From Actinophytocola sp044466355 (GTDB taxonomy: Bacteria; Actinomycetota; Actinomycetes; Mycobacteriales; Pseudonocardiaceae), in contig NZ_JBITMQ010000002.1 in assembly GCF_044466355.1 (NCBI RefSeq), positions 62,001 to 126,000 on the forward strand: a stretch of 64,000 nucleotides of DNA, in the 5' to 3' direction. Shown piece by piece: positions 36,096 through 44,220 of this stretch. The position numbers were made by a program, and so were the translations under genes. Every line of letters begins with the position of its first letter. Position 1 is the first letter of the stretch. The notes under the pieces are model-generated. The model had not been told where the DNA came from, searched no databases, and saw nothing but the letters and a program-made list of their open reading frames with translations.

Positions 36096-37220
36096 TCACG
36101 ACAAGGTGGCGATCGCGTCGCGGCCGCCTGCGAGGAACTCCGGCCACTCGCCGCCCTCGCCCTTGCTGCGCGGCTCGACCACGCCGTGCAGGTACTTGTT
36201 GAGGATCGCGAGGTCCTCCGGCTCGCGGCGGGCCAGCGACCCGACGAGCGAGGACGCGAGTGTGCGGGCGGTCAGCGCGTGCTCGCCGAAGAAGTTGCTG
36301 TGCAGGATCGCGTCCTCCAGCACGCCGATCTGCTCGGCGGTGGACAGCGCGGACTCCAGCTTCTCGTCGTCGCTGCCCGCCGACGCCGCGGCGGCACGCA
36401 GGTCGGCGAAGCTCTGCAGCAGCACGTCCAGCAGCGTCGGCGGCACGTCCAGCTCGATCTGGTGGCGCCGCAGCAGCTCCTCGGTGCGGAACCGGACGAT
36501 CTCGGTCTCGCTCTTCTTGTTCGTCACCACGGGGATGCGGACGAAGTTGAAGCGCCGCTTGAGCGCCGAGGACAGGTCGTTGACGCCCCGGTCGCGGCTG
36601 TTCGCGGTCGCGATGATCGAGAAGCCGGGCTTGGCGAACACGATGTTGTCGCTGTCGCTGTCACCGCCCAGCTCGGGCACGGAGATGTACTTCTCCGACA
36701 GGATGGAGATGAGCGCGTCCTGCACGTCGCTCGTGGAACGGGTCAGCTCCTCGAACCGGCCGATCGAGCCCTGCTCCATCGCGGTCATGATCGGCGACGG
36801 GATCATCGACTCCCGCGACTGACCCTTCGCGATGACCATGGACACGTTCCACGAGTACTTGATGTGGTCCTCGGTGGTCCCGGCCGTGCCCTGCACGACG
36901 AGCGTCGAGTTGCGGCTGATCGCGGCGGCCAGCAGCTCGGCGAGCCAGCTCTTGCCGGTGCCGGGGTCGCCGATCAGCAGCAGGCCGCGGTCGGACGCGA
37001 GCGTGACGATGGCCCGCTCGACGAACGTGCGGTCGCCGAACCACTTCTGGGAGATCTCCCGGTCGAGGCCGTCGGCGCGTTCGGCGCCGAGGACGAACAG
37101 CCGCACCATCTTCGGCGACAGGCGCCACGCGAACGGCTTGGGGTTGTCGTCGATCGACTCCAGCCAGTCCAGCTCCTCGGCGTACTTGAGCTCGGCGGGG
37201 GCGCGCAACAGGTCGGACAT
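36096..37220 (-). CDS. MoxR-family AAA+ ATPase
   Basis: 374 aa, cytoplasmic. A single AAA+ domain with Walker A GDPGTGKS (84-91), a helix-2 insert typical of MoxR proteins (SRESMIPSPIMTAMEQGSIGRFEEL), the ALISILSEKYISVPELGG segment, sensor 1 IIATANSRDRG and arginine-finger LKRRFNFVRIP. MoxR ATPases act as chaperones with vWA-domain partners to assemble or remodel complexes. The vWA gene ends 12 nt upstream; AAGAGG serves as ribosome binding site. Central motor of the five-gene cassette. Confidence 0.92.
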   Translation of the reverse strand: MSDLLRAPAELKYAEELDWLESIDDNPKPFAWRLSPKMVRLFVLGAERADGLDREISQKWFGDRTFVERAIVTLASDRGLLLIGDPGTGKSWLAELLAAAISRNSTLVVQGTAGTTEDHIKYSWNVSMVIAKGQSRESMIPSPIMTAMEQGSIGRFEELTRSTSDVQDALISILSEKYISVPELGGDSDSDNIVFAKPGFSIIATANSRDRGVNDLSSALKRRFNFVRIPVVTNKKSETEIVRFRTEELLRRHQIELDVPPTLLDVLLQSFADLRAAAASAGSDDEKLESALSTAEQIGVLEDAILHSNFFGEHALTARTLASSLVGSLARREPEDLAILNKYLHGVVEPRSKGEGGEWPEFLAGGRDAIATLS

Positions 37221-37232
37221 GGAAAGCCTCTT

Positions 37233-38582
37233 TCAGGAAGTCAGGAAGGTCTTGAGTTCGTGGACGAGCTTGCTGATGTGGCCGGAGATCACCGGTGTGC
37301 CGAGGTCCTTGAAGCGCTCCCGGAACCACGGGTTGACGCTGCCGCGGCCGGAGCTGGTGACCGACCCGACGGGGATGAACTTCGCCCCGGAGCGGTGGAT
37401 CGCGGCCATCGACTCGAAGAGCTGCTCGATCCTGGTCTCGTAGAAGTCCGAGATCCACACCACGACGGTGTTCCTCGGTTCGGCGATCTTGGGCTGGGTG
37501 AGCCCCATGGCGACCATGCCGTCGTTGCCGCCACCGAGGTTGGTGCGCAGCAGCGTCTCGAACGGGTCGTGCACCCACGGGGTGAGGTCGAGCGCCTGGG
37601 TGTCGTAGGCGATCAGGTGCACGTCGACCTTCGGCAGGCCCGCGAAGATCGACGCCAGGATCGCGCAGTTGACCATCGAGTCGACCATCGAGCCCGACTG
37701 GTCGACGACCGCGATCAGCCGCTGCGGTGTGGTCTTGCGCGCGGTCTGCCGGTAGTAGAGCCGGTCGACGTACAGCCGCTCGTCCTCCGGGCTCCAGTTG
37801 ACGAGGTTCTTCCAGATGGTGCGGTCGAGGTCGAGGTTGCGGAACACCCGTTTCGGCGGCACCGATCGGTCCGGCTCGCCGACAGTCGCCTTCTCCACCT
37901 GGGTGCGCAGCACCTCGGTGACCTCGTCGACGTAGCGGCGGATCAACGACTTCGCGTTGGCCAGCGCAACACCGGACAGGTTGTTCTTGTCCCGCAGCAA
38001 CTGCTCGATCAGCGACATGCTCGGCGTCAGCTGCGCGGCGAGGGTGGGATCGGCGAGCACCTCACGCAACCGCATGCGGTTGACGAGGTCGGCTTCGAGG
38101 TCGGCGAGGTCGGGACCGATCTCCGGGAGCAGGGTGCTCAGGTCGGGGTTGGGGGCGGTGCCGGTCGTGCCCCGTCCGGAGCGGCCCCGCAGGTCGCCCG
38201 GCCGGCAGCCGAGCGCCCGTTCGAGCCAGCCCGCGTCGGCCTGCCAGCGGGAGAGCTGCTCCGCGGTGACGTTGCCCGCGCCGGTGGTGAACACGTTCAG
38301 CAGCACCTTCGACACCAGCGCGGCGCGCCGCACCTCGGCGGAGCCGTGTCGTTCGCCGTCCTGCTCGGGCACCATCAGGCCGTCGAACTCGGCCGCCAGG
38401 TCCGGGTGCCGTTGCACGATGGAGTCGACGGACGTGTACGGGTCGAGCAGCGCGGGCGGGAGACCGGCGTCCTCGACGACGGCGAGGCTCGCCGACTCCA
38501 GCGTCGCCTGTTCCTCGTGGTCGAAGAGCCGTGCGAGCAGCCGCCAGTAGAGGACCTGACGGCGGTTGTCGTCGGAAGTCAC
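37233..38582 (-). CDS. vWA-domain (CoxE/chelatase-like) protein
   Basis: 449 aa from GTG 38582, overlapping the upstream stop by 4 nt (GTGA). The N-terminal half is helical (about 1-270). The C-terminal half is a von Willebrand factor A domain with an intact metal-ion-dependent adhesion site, DQSGSM (294-299), and a later TNLGGGND and WISDFYE. This layout is that of vWA partners of MoxR ATPases. It probably docks the AAA+ ring on its client. No membrane segment. Confidence 0.9.
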   Translation of the reverse strand: MTSDDNRRQVLYWRLLARLFDHEEQATLESASLAVVEDAGLPPALLDPYTSVDSIVQRHPDLAAEFDGLMVPEQDGERHGSAEVRRAALVSKVLLNVFTTGAGNVTAEQLSRWQADAGWLERALGCRPGDLRGRSGRGTTGTAPNPDLSTLLPEIGPDLADLEADLVNRMRLREVLADPTLAAQLTPSMSLIEQLLRDKNNLSGVALANAKSLIRRYVDEVTEVLRTQVEKATVGEPDRSVPPKRVFRNLDLDRTIWKNLVNWSPEDERLYVDRLYYRQTARKTTPQRLIAVVDQSGSMVDSMVNCAILASIFAGLPKVDVHLIAYDTQALDLTPWVHDPFETLLRTNLGGGNDGMVAMGLTQPKIAEPRNTVVVWISDFYETRIEQLFESMAAIHRSGAKFIPVGSVTSSGRGSVNPWFRERFKDLGTPVISGHISKLVHELKTFLTS

Positions 38583-39958
38583 TTGCGCAGCAACCTTCCC
38601 GCTCGCTCCCGCAGCACCGCCACGGCGTCGGTCGCCGCCTTCTCCGCCTTGACGCCGGCCTTGTCGGTCGTGCCGCCCGCCCACGCCCCGGCGTGCACCG
38701 CGACCGGTTTCTTACGCACAGTGGTCTCGACGGCGAGCGGCTGCAGGCGGAACTCCCCGGCGTCCCAGCGGAGCAGGCCGATGCAGGCGTGCGACGCGGC
38801 GACGGCCTCGGGGGTGAGCGGTCCCGCCGCGGGCACGCGGTCGGCGTCGACGGCCAGCGAGTGCCCGGCGAGGTCGAAAACCGTTGCCCCGTCGACGGTG
38901 CCGGCCGTGTAGCCCTCCAGGAAGACCGGGACCGCGATGCGTGCGGGGTGCCGGTGCAGTGGCGCGGTGACTGCGGCGGTCGCGGTCGGCAGCACCACCC
39001 GGGCCGTGGTGAACGCGTCGGCGGGCTCGCCAGGACGGGCCTGCCGGTCGTCCCAGACCAGGTCGCCCTCGGCGGTGACCGGCATGGCGGTGATGTCCAT
39101 CGAGCGGCCCTCGCCGACCGCGGCGAGGAGCGACAGGTGCGGGCGGAGCAGCTGCCAGATGCCCGCACCGAGCACCGTGTCGGGTTTCGGCACGGAAACA
39201 CTGGCCCGCACGAGACTCGGCGTGCCGCCGCCCTCCGGTTCGAACACCGCGTGGACCTGTGCCTGCGCTGCGGTCGCGTGTTCGTGCAGGTCCACACCCA
39301 GCGGCAGGACACGGCCCGTCGCCGTGCCCGTGGCGGGCGTGTCGGCCGCGCCCGGCACCGTCAGCACCATGGCGCGGGCCCACAGGTCGCCCCAGCGGCG
39401 GGTGGGAACGCGAGCCAGGGCGGCCCCTGGGCACGACGCGGCGAGCTCGGCCGCGAACCCGTCAAGAACGGCCGCGAGACGGCGCAGCGCCGGATCCGGC
39501 AGCAGTGCGGTGATCACGGGCCCGGCCCCGGAGACGATGTCGTGGTCGATGCCACGCCACCCGGCGCGCGCGATGTCCGACAGCCAGGACCGGGCCGCGG
39601 CAAGGAGATTCACCGCCTGCTGCCCGCCCGTCGGTGCGGCGGTGTCCACTGTGACCGGTCGGCCGGTCGCCTCGTCCACACGGTTCACCAGGGCGTCGTG
39701 GACCGAGCCGAGCAGCGCGGTGCGTGCCGCGGCGATGGCGAGGAAGTGGTCTTCGCCCGCGGCACCCGCGGCGGCTTTCTCGACGGCCTCGGCGACCCTG
39801 CCGCCGAGCGGTGTGCCCGCGACGGCGTCCGCGAGTGGTGCGAGGCCGCCGGGTCGCGGCCGGAGGAGCCCGGTCGTCAGCGCCTCGTCGGTGGCGTCGA
39901 CCGCGGCGAGGGCCTCGTCGAGCCCGGCGACGGGGTCTGCGAGCAGGTCGGTGCGCAT
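38579..39958 (-). CDS. Unknown component of MoxR-vWA cassette (459 aa)
   Basis: I recognise no named domain. ATG 39958 overlaps the SWIM gene stop by one base (TGATG), and the stop overlaps the vWA start, so co-translation is assured. The first 220 residues are Ala-rich and helical; the following region is beta-rich (SMDITAMPVTAEGDLVW, VFDLAGHSLAVDADRV). The C-terminal 50 residues are Lys/Ala-rich (TTDKAGVKAEKAATDAV). There is no membrane segment. In related cassettes this place is often taken by the helical DUF5691, which this does not obviously resemble. It may be the target-binding or specificity subunit. Confidence 0.8.
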   Translation of the reverse strand: MRTDLLADPVAGLDEALAAVDATDEALTTGLLRPRPGGLAPLADAVAGTPLGGRVAEAVEKAAAGAAGEDHFLAIAAARTALLGSVHDALVNRVDEATGRPVTVDTAAPTGGQQAVNLLAAARSWLSDIARAGWRGIDHDIVSGAGPVITALLPDPALRRLAAVLDGFAAELAASCPGAALARVPTRRWGDLWARAMVLTVPGAADTPATGTATGRVLPLGVDLHEHATAAQAQVHAVFEPEGGGTPSLVRASVSVPKPDTVLGAGIWQLLRPHLSLLAAVGEGRSMDITAMPVTAEGDLVWDDRQARPGEPADAFTTARVVLPTATAAVTAPLHRHPARIAVPVFLEGYTAGTVDGATVFDLAGHSLAVDADRVPAAGPLTPEAVAASHACIGLLRWDAGEFRLQPLAVETTVRKKPVAVHAGAWAGGTTDKAGVKAEKAATDAVAVLRERAGRLLRK

Positions 39959-40458
39959 CAGACCACCGCCCTGGTCGGCGGGAACCACTGCATCTCCGGC
40001 AGTGGCGTGGTGGTCGCCGTGAGTTCCAGGTACGCGAGGTGGCGCAGGAACTGGCTGAACACCGTCGCCGCGGCGCTGGTGTCCCCCTGCGCGGGCCGCG
40101 TGCGGAGCATCTCCGCGGTGATGGTCTGCGCGGTCACCTCGTCGCCGGGTTCGACCCGCAGGTACCGGGCGACCCGCTCGGCCCCGTACTGCAGGACCGC
40201 CTCGGTGACCATCGCCAGGATGTGGTTGCAGAAGGAACCCCGGGCACCGCCGCAGGGCCGGTTGTTGTTGGTGCTGCAGGCGAACGCGTAGGTGCCGGCC
40301 GTGACCGACGAGACGTACACACGTCCGATGTCCGAGCCGCTGGACACGACGCCCTGCAGCCGTCCGTCGGCCAGCTCGACGAACGGCACCTTGGCGAGCT
40401 TCCTCGGCCGGGCGGGCGGTACCACCCGTGCCGTGCTCGACCTCTCCCAATCCGACAA
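39958..40458 (-). CDS. SWIM-type zinc finger protein of MoxR-vWA cassette
   Basis: 166 aa. TTG 40458 is chosen as start because GGGAGA lies 7-8 nt upstream; the frame runs further upstream but that part looks non-coding. The central region carries a SWIM-like finger, AFACSTNNNRPCGG and SFCNHILAMV. The canonical CxCx(n)CxH is modified: the first CxC is replaced by a C-x7-C spacing while the final CxH is intact. SWIM fingers bind DNA or protein. First gene of the five-gene operon and possibly its recognition module. Confidence 0.75.
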   Translation of the reverse strand: MSDWERSSTARVVPPARPRKLAKVPFVELADGRLQGVVSSGSDIGRVYVSSVTAGTYAFACSTNNNRPCGGARGSFCNHILAMVTEAVLQYGAERVARYLRVEPGDEVTAQTITAEMLRTRPAQGDTSAAATVFSQFLRHLAYLELTATTTPLPEMQWFPPTRAVV

Positions 40459-40581
40459 CGCACCATCTCCCTGTGTTCCCTCCCCCGCCGTCGCGGGACG
40501 CGGAGAACATAGCGGCGCCCACCGACAATGTGGATCTTCGCTGATCACGGCGGTTGCGCCGCAACCTGGTGCGTGGGTGGC

Positions 40582-41252
40582 ATGAGGTTCTCGACGCGGT
40601 TGCAGTCTCGTACTGCTCGTCGCGGCGTGTGGTGCGGAGCCGACGCCGGAACCCCCGCCGCGCAGATCAGGGAGGTCCTGCACCTGCCGGACGGGGTGGA
40701 GCCGCGGCTGCCCGAGTTCGACCGGGAAGCACTGCGGGTGTCGAACGCCGCCAGGGCGCAGGAGGGCCTCGAACTGAATCCCGCCTTCCGCGACACGCTG
40801 CGTTCCCGCCTGAGCGGACCGAGGACGCGCCGTTCACGCGCGCCGACGGCTCGACGGTCACGGTGCCGATGCCGTACCGGGGCGGGCGGCTGGCCTTCAC
40901 GGTGATCGTGCCCGCCGGCCCCGGCGTGCTGCGCGGCAAGGGGGCCCGCGGCGCGACCCTGCGTGCGGCGGGGATGACCGACGCGTTCTCCACCGCCGCC
41001 GACTTCGGCGGGATCACCGACGACGCGCCGCTCCACCTCGACTCCGTGCGGCACCGGACGTTCGTGCGGGTCGACGAGGAGGGCACCGAGGCGGCGGCCG
41101 CGTCGGGTGGCGACGCGAAGATCGTCTCGGTGCCGGTGCCACACACGGTGACCGTGGACCGGCCGTTCCTCTTCGTCATCACCGACACCGCGAACGGCGC
41201 GCCGTTGTTCCTCGGCCGGATCGGCGACCCCACCGCGGGCGTGGACCGCTGA
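40582..41252 (+). pseudogene. Serpin remnant (internal deletion and frameshift)
   Basis: The 3' part (about 40815-41252) encodes a serpin C-terminus: LHLDSVRHRTFVRVDEEGTEAAAASG is the helix-to-hinge region in two pieces (LHLDSVRHRTFV, then the hinge EEGTEAAA), followed by VTVDRPFLFVI and GAPLFLGRIGDP. The 5' part in another frame (ATG 40582) encodes serpin N-terminal pieces (IREVLHLPD, LRVSNAARAQEGLELNPAF). About 150-200 residues of the normal 370-400 aa are missing and the two parts meet out of frame near 40812. It is therefore a decayed protease inhibitor gene, unless both halves are re-linked by an unseen event. Confidence 0.75.
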
Positions 41253-41268
41253 CCAGCTGACTGGTCAG
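41249..41268. terminator. Small hairpin between serpin remnant and M23 gene
   Basis: CTGACCAG and CTGGTCAG form a perfect 8-bp stem with a 4-nt loop spanning both convergent stop codons. A compact bidirectional terminator is likely. Confidence 0.5.
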
Positions 41269-42374
41269 ATGTTCACGCCGTGGCTGCGCAGCCACGGCAA
41301 CGGGTCGATCTTGTTGCCGTTGTCGTGCACCTCGAAGTGCAGGTGCGGACCGGTGGACTGGCCTCGGTTGCCCATCGTGGCGATCTGTTCGCCCACGGCG
41401 ACGCGCTGGCCGACGCTCACGAGCGACTCGTTGATGTGGCCGTAGACGGTGATCAGCCCGTTGTCGTGCCTGACGCGAACCCACAGGCCGAACCCGCTCG
41501 CCGGACCGGAGTCGATCACCTCGCCCGCCATGGCGGAGTGGATGGGGGTGCCGATGCTGTTGGCGATGTCGATGCCGTAGTGGATGGTGCCCCACCGGGC
41601 GCCGTAGGTGGAGGTGAGCGTGCCGACGGCGGGCCGTGCGACGTCACCGGTCACCTGGGCGACAGCGCCGCCGCCGGTGTCGGCCGCGTCGTCCGCCCTG
41701 TCGGCGGCGGCGCTCTGGGCGGCGAGCGCGGCACGGCGGTCGGCCAGCCGCGTGGTCTCCGCCTTGGCCTTGTCCTGCACGGACACGGCGGTCCTGTACG
41801 CGGCCTCGGCGTCGGTCTTGGCCTTCGCGGCGGCGTCGCGGTCGCGGACGGCCTTGTCGCGGGTGGTCTGCGCAGAGCGTGCGGTCGCGGCCTTGCGGTC
41901 GACGGCCTGCTGCGTGGCGCCGAACACCTCGCTGTACTCGCCGGAGAGCGCGTTGAGCAGCGACGCCCGGTCGAGCAGGTCGTTCGGGTCCTTGGCCTCG
42001 AAGAACGCGCTCATGTTGTCGATGGTGGTGCCCTGGCGGTAGTTCGACGCGGCGAACTGGTCGAACTCCTGGCGCAGCTCGCGCTCCTCCTTCTCGGCCG
42101 CCGTGGCGGCCGAGGCGGCCTGGTTGGCCTTGTCGGACGCGGCCTTGGCCGCGGCGCTCGCCTTCTTGTACCGCCCATCGGCGGCGGTGAACGTGGCGTA
42201 GGTGGACGCGAGCTTCGCCTGTGCGGCCCGCAGCTCGGCGTCGGCGGCCGCGATCTCGTCGGACAGCGACGGCTGGGCGCCCGCGGGGGACGGGCTGACC
42301 AGTGGTGTCGTGACCATCAGCGTGGCGAGCAGGGTCGCGGTGGCGGTTCGCGTCCGTCTGTGACGCGCACCCAT
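41265..42374 (-). CDS. Secreted M23 (LytM-type) peptidoglycan endopeptidase with coiled coil
   Basis: 369 aa from ATG 42374 (TGGAG upstream). A signal peptide with Arg-rich start is cleaved around SPAGA (about residue 32). Residues 35-235 form a long coiled coil with a central hairpin, the EnvC/NlpD-like arrangement that regulates access to the active site. The C-terminal LytM domain keeps the zinc ligands: HYGIDI (H..D) and HLHFEVH. It hydrolyses cross-bridges in peptidoglycan during growth or division. A dyad (GACGTGAAT / ATTCAGGTC, 42482-42505) lies upstream and may be an operator. No known riboswitch was recognised in the leader. Confidence 0.92.
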   Translation of the reverse strand: MGARHRRTRTATATLLATLMVTTPLVSPSPAGAQPSLSDEIAAADAELRAAQAKLASTYATFTAADGRYKKASAAAKAASDKANQAASAATAAEKEERELRQEFDQFAASNYRQGTTIDNMSAFFEAKDPNDLLDRASLLNALSGEYSEVFGATQQAVDRKAATARSAQTTRDKAVRDRDAAAKAKTDAEAAYRTAVSVQDKAKAETTRLADRRAALAAQSAAADRADDAADTGGGAVAQVTGDVARPAVGTLTSTYGARWGTIHYGIDIANSIGTPIHSAMAGEVIDSGPASGFGLWVRVRHDNGLITVYGHINESLVSVGQRVAVGEQIATMGNRGQSTGPHLHFEVHDNGNKIDPLPWLRSHGVNI

Positions 42375-42597
42375 GGCGGCTCCAGGGGTAGTCGGCGCGC
42401 GGCGCGGGGGAACACCTGACGCGCCCGGGTCGGGGCGACCGCGACTATGCGTCACCGCCGCACCCGGATGCCAGCCGACTTGACGTGAATCACAACATTC
42501 AGGTCACGTCGCCGACACGGAACCGCCAACGGCCTTGACAAGCGCCTTATGGTGCGTTCGTCATCTCTGTGCCCTGCGCTCCTGGTTGGCTGTGCGG

Positions 42598-44220
42598 GTG
42601 CCCGACGACCATCCGCTCATCCAGGCTGCCCAGGCAGGCGACCTCGACCGCGTGACAGAACTGCTCGCCGCCGACCCCGGTCTGGTTGACGTCCGCGGCT
42701 GGATGGGCATCACCCCGTTGATCGCCGCGGCGTGGCGCGCGGACGCCGCCGAGGTGGTGCGGTTCCTGCTGGCCAGGGGCGCCGACCCGGGCGCGGCGCG
42801 GGACGGCGGGGACAACGCGCTGCACTGGACCAGGAGCGGCCGGGTGGCGGAGGCGCTGGCGCCCGCCGCCGGTCCGGCCGGGTTCGCGGCGACGTACCTG
42901 TTCGACGAGACACCGCTGCACGTCGCCGCCAGGGAAGGGCGCACCGACGTCGTGCGCGCGTTCCTCGCCGCGGGTGCTGACCCGGGGGTGGTGACCGGTG
43001 ACGGGCACACCCCGTTGGGCCTCGCGGACGACCCCGGGTCGGCGTTGCTGCTGATCGAGGCGGGCGCGCCGGTGGACCGGCCGGGCACGCTCCTGCACGC
43101 CGCCTGCGGCCGCGTCCGCCGCGACGCGGGGTGGCTCGACGTGGCGGAACGGCTGGTCGGGCGGGGCGCGGACCCGGGCGTGCGGGACAGGTTCGGGGCG
43201 CTGCCGTCCGACCTGCTGGCCGACGGGCCGCTGCGGGACCGGCTGGTCGCGATGGTCCGGGCGAGCGGCCGGGAGGTGGCGCTGCTGCCCGACGAGGTGG
43301 CGGGCCGCGCCCAGGACTGGGTCGTGCTCGACCCGAGCGGGTCGGGTGCTCTCACCAGCCTGTTCTCCGGGACGGTCCTCGTGCGGTGGCGGCTCACGCC
43401 GACGGTCGAACCGGTCGAGGTCGTCCGTCTCGGCGGGCGCGCGCCCAGCTGGGGCCTGCACGGCGCGCCCGCGTTCACCGACCGGGAGTCCGTGTGGCTG
43501 CGTGACTGGGCCGACCTGCGCCGGGTGCGCGAGGTCCCCGGCGACCTGCTGCCCGACGACCTGTACCCCGAGCCGGCGCTCTCTCCCGACGGCAGGTACC
43601 TGGTGGCGCCGTCCTGTGAGGAGATCCGGGTGGTCGACCTCGAACGACAGGTGGTCGTGGGTGACCTCGGCGGGTTCGGTGACTGGAGCGTCGTAGCGCG
43701 CTTCTCCCCCGGCGGCCGGACGGTCGTGGTGGGCAACTCGATGCAGGGCACGTGCTGGCTCACCGCCCTCGACCTGGCCGACGGCCCGCACCAACGCTGG
43801 ACGCGGGACCCGTTGCCCTCCGCGGGCGGGCCGGAGATCGTGTCCGACGTGGCGTTCTCCCCGGACGGGCGCCTCGTCGCGACGTGGGTCCGGCCGGACC
43901 ACGGCCGCGCACGGGACCACGGCCACCGCGGGCTCGTGGTCGTGACCGGGGCGGACTCGGGTGAGATCGGGTGGCACCGGCCCGTGGACGACGACGTCGC
44001 GGGCGCCTCCGGCGGTACCTGCTCCGCGTCGCTGTGTTTCACGCCCGACGGCACCCGGCTGGCCGTCGGGCTGGACACCGGTGTGCTGTGGCTCGACGCC
44101 ACGTCCGGCGCACCCGCCGGTCGCGACGACACCACCGGCCGGGTGCACGACCTCGCCGCGCACCCGGCGGTCGGCGTCGTCGCCGCCTGCGAGCACGGGC
44201 TGCGCGCGCTCAGGTGGTGA
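42598..44220 (+). CDS. Ankyrin-repeat protein fused to beta-propeller
   Basis: 540 aa from GTG 42598 (GTG 42592 also possible; no clear ribosome binding site). The first 220 residues are about five ankyrin repeats (LIQAAQAGDLDRVTELLAAD, ETPLHVAAREGRTDVVRAFL, GHTPLGLADDPGSALLLIEAG). The rest is a WD40/YVTN-like propeller (LSPDGRYLVAPSCEEIRVVD, FSPDGRLVATWVRPD, FTPDGTRLAVGLDTGVLWLD). No signal peptide, so cytoplasmic. Both halves are protein-interaction modules, suggesting a scaffold; no partner is obvious nearby. The 3' end overlaps the convergent GH13 gene by 11 nt. Confidence 0.85.
   Translation: MPDDHPLIQAAQAGDLDRVTELLAADPGLVDVRGWMGITPLIAAAWRADAAEVVRFLLARGADPGAARDGGDNALHWTRSGRVAEALAPAAGPAGFAATYLFDETPLHVAAREGRTDVVRAFLAAGADPGVVTGDGHTPLGLADDPGSALLLIEAGAPVDRPGTLLHAACGRVRRDAGWLDVAERLVGRGADPGVRDRFGALPSDLLADGPLRDRLVAMVRASGREVALLPDEVAGRAQDWVVLDPSGSGALTSLFSGTVLVRWRLTPTVEPVEVVRLGGRAPSWGLHGAPAFTDRESVWLRDWADLRRVREVPGDLLPDDLYPEPALSPDGRYLVAPSCEEIRVVDLERQVVVGDLGGFGDWSVVARFSPGGRTVVVGNSMQGTCWLTALDLADGPHQRWTRDPLPSAGGPEIVSDVAFSPDGRLVATWVRPDHGRARDHGHRGLVVVTGADSGEIGWHRPVDDDVAGASGGTCSASLCFTPDGTRLAVGLDTGVLWLDATSGAPAGRDDTTGRVHDLAAHPAVGVVAACEHGLRALRW

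Noticed and set aside
33999..38912. A 1637-aa open frame on the plus strand
   Set aside because: It is antisense to the DUF5682, MoxR and vWA genes, which carry clear family motifs. Long antisense frames are expected at this GC content.
39958..40683. Full 241-aa reading frame for the SWIM protein
   Set aside because: The first 75 residues lack coding character and overlap the serpin remnant; TTG 40458 with a ribosome binding site fits better.
42375..42597. c-di-AMP (ydaO-type) riboswitch upstream of the M23 gene
   Set aside because: The context is typical but the conserved core of that riboswitch could not be found in the leader.
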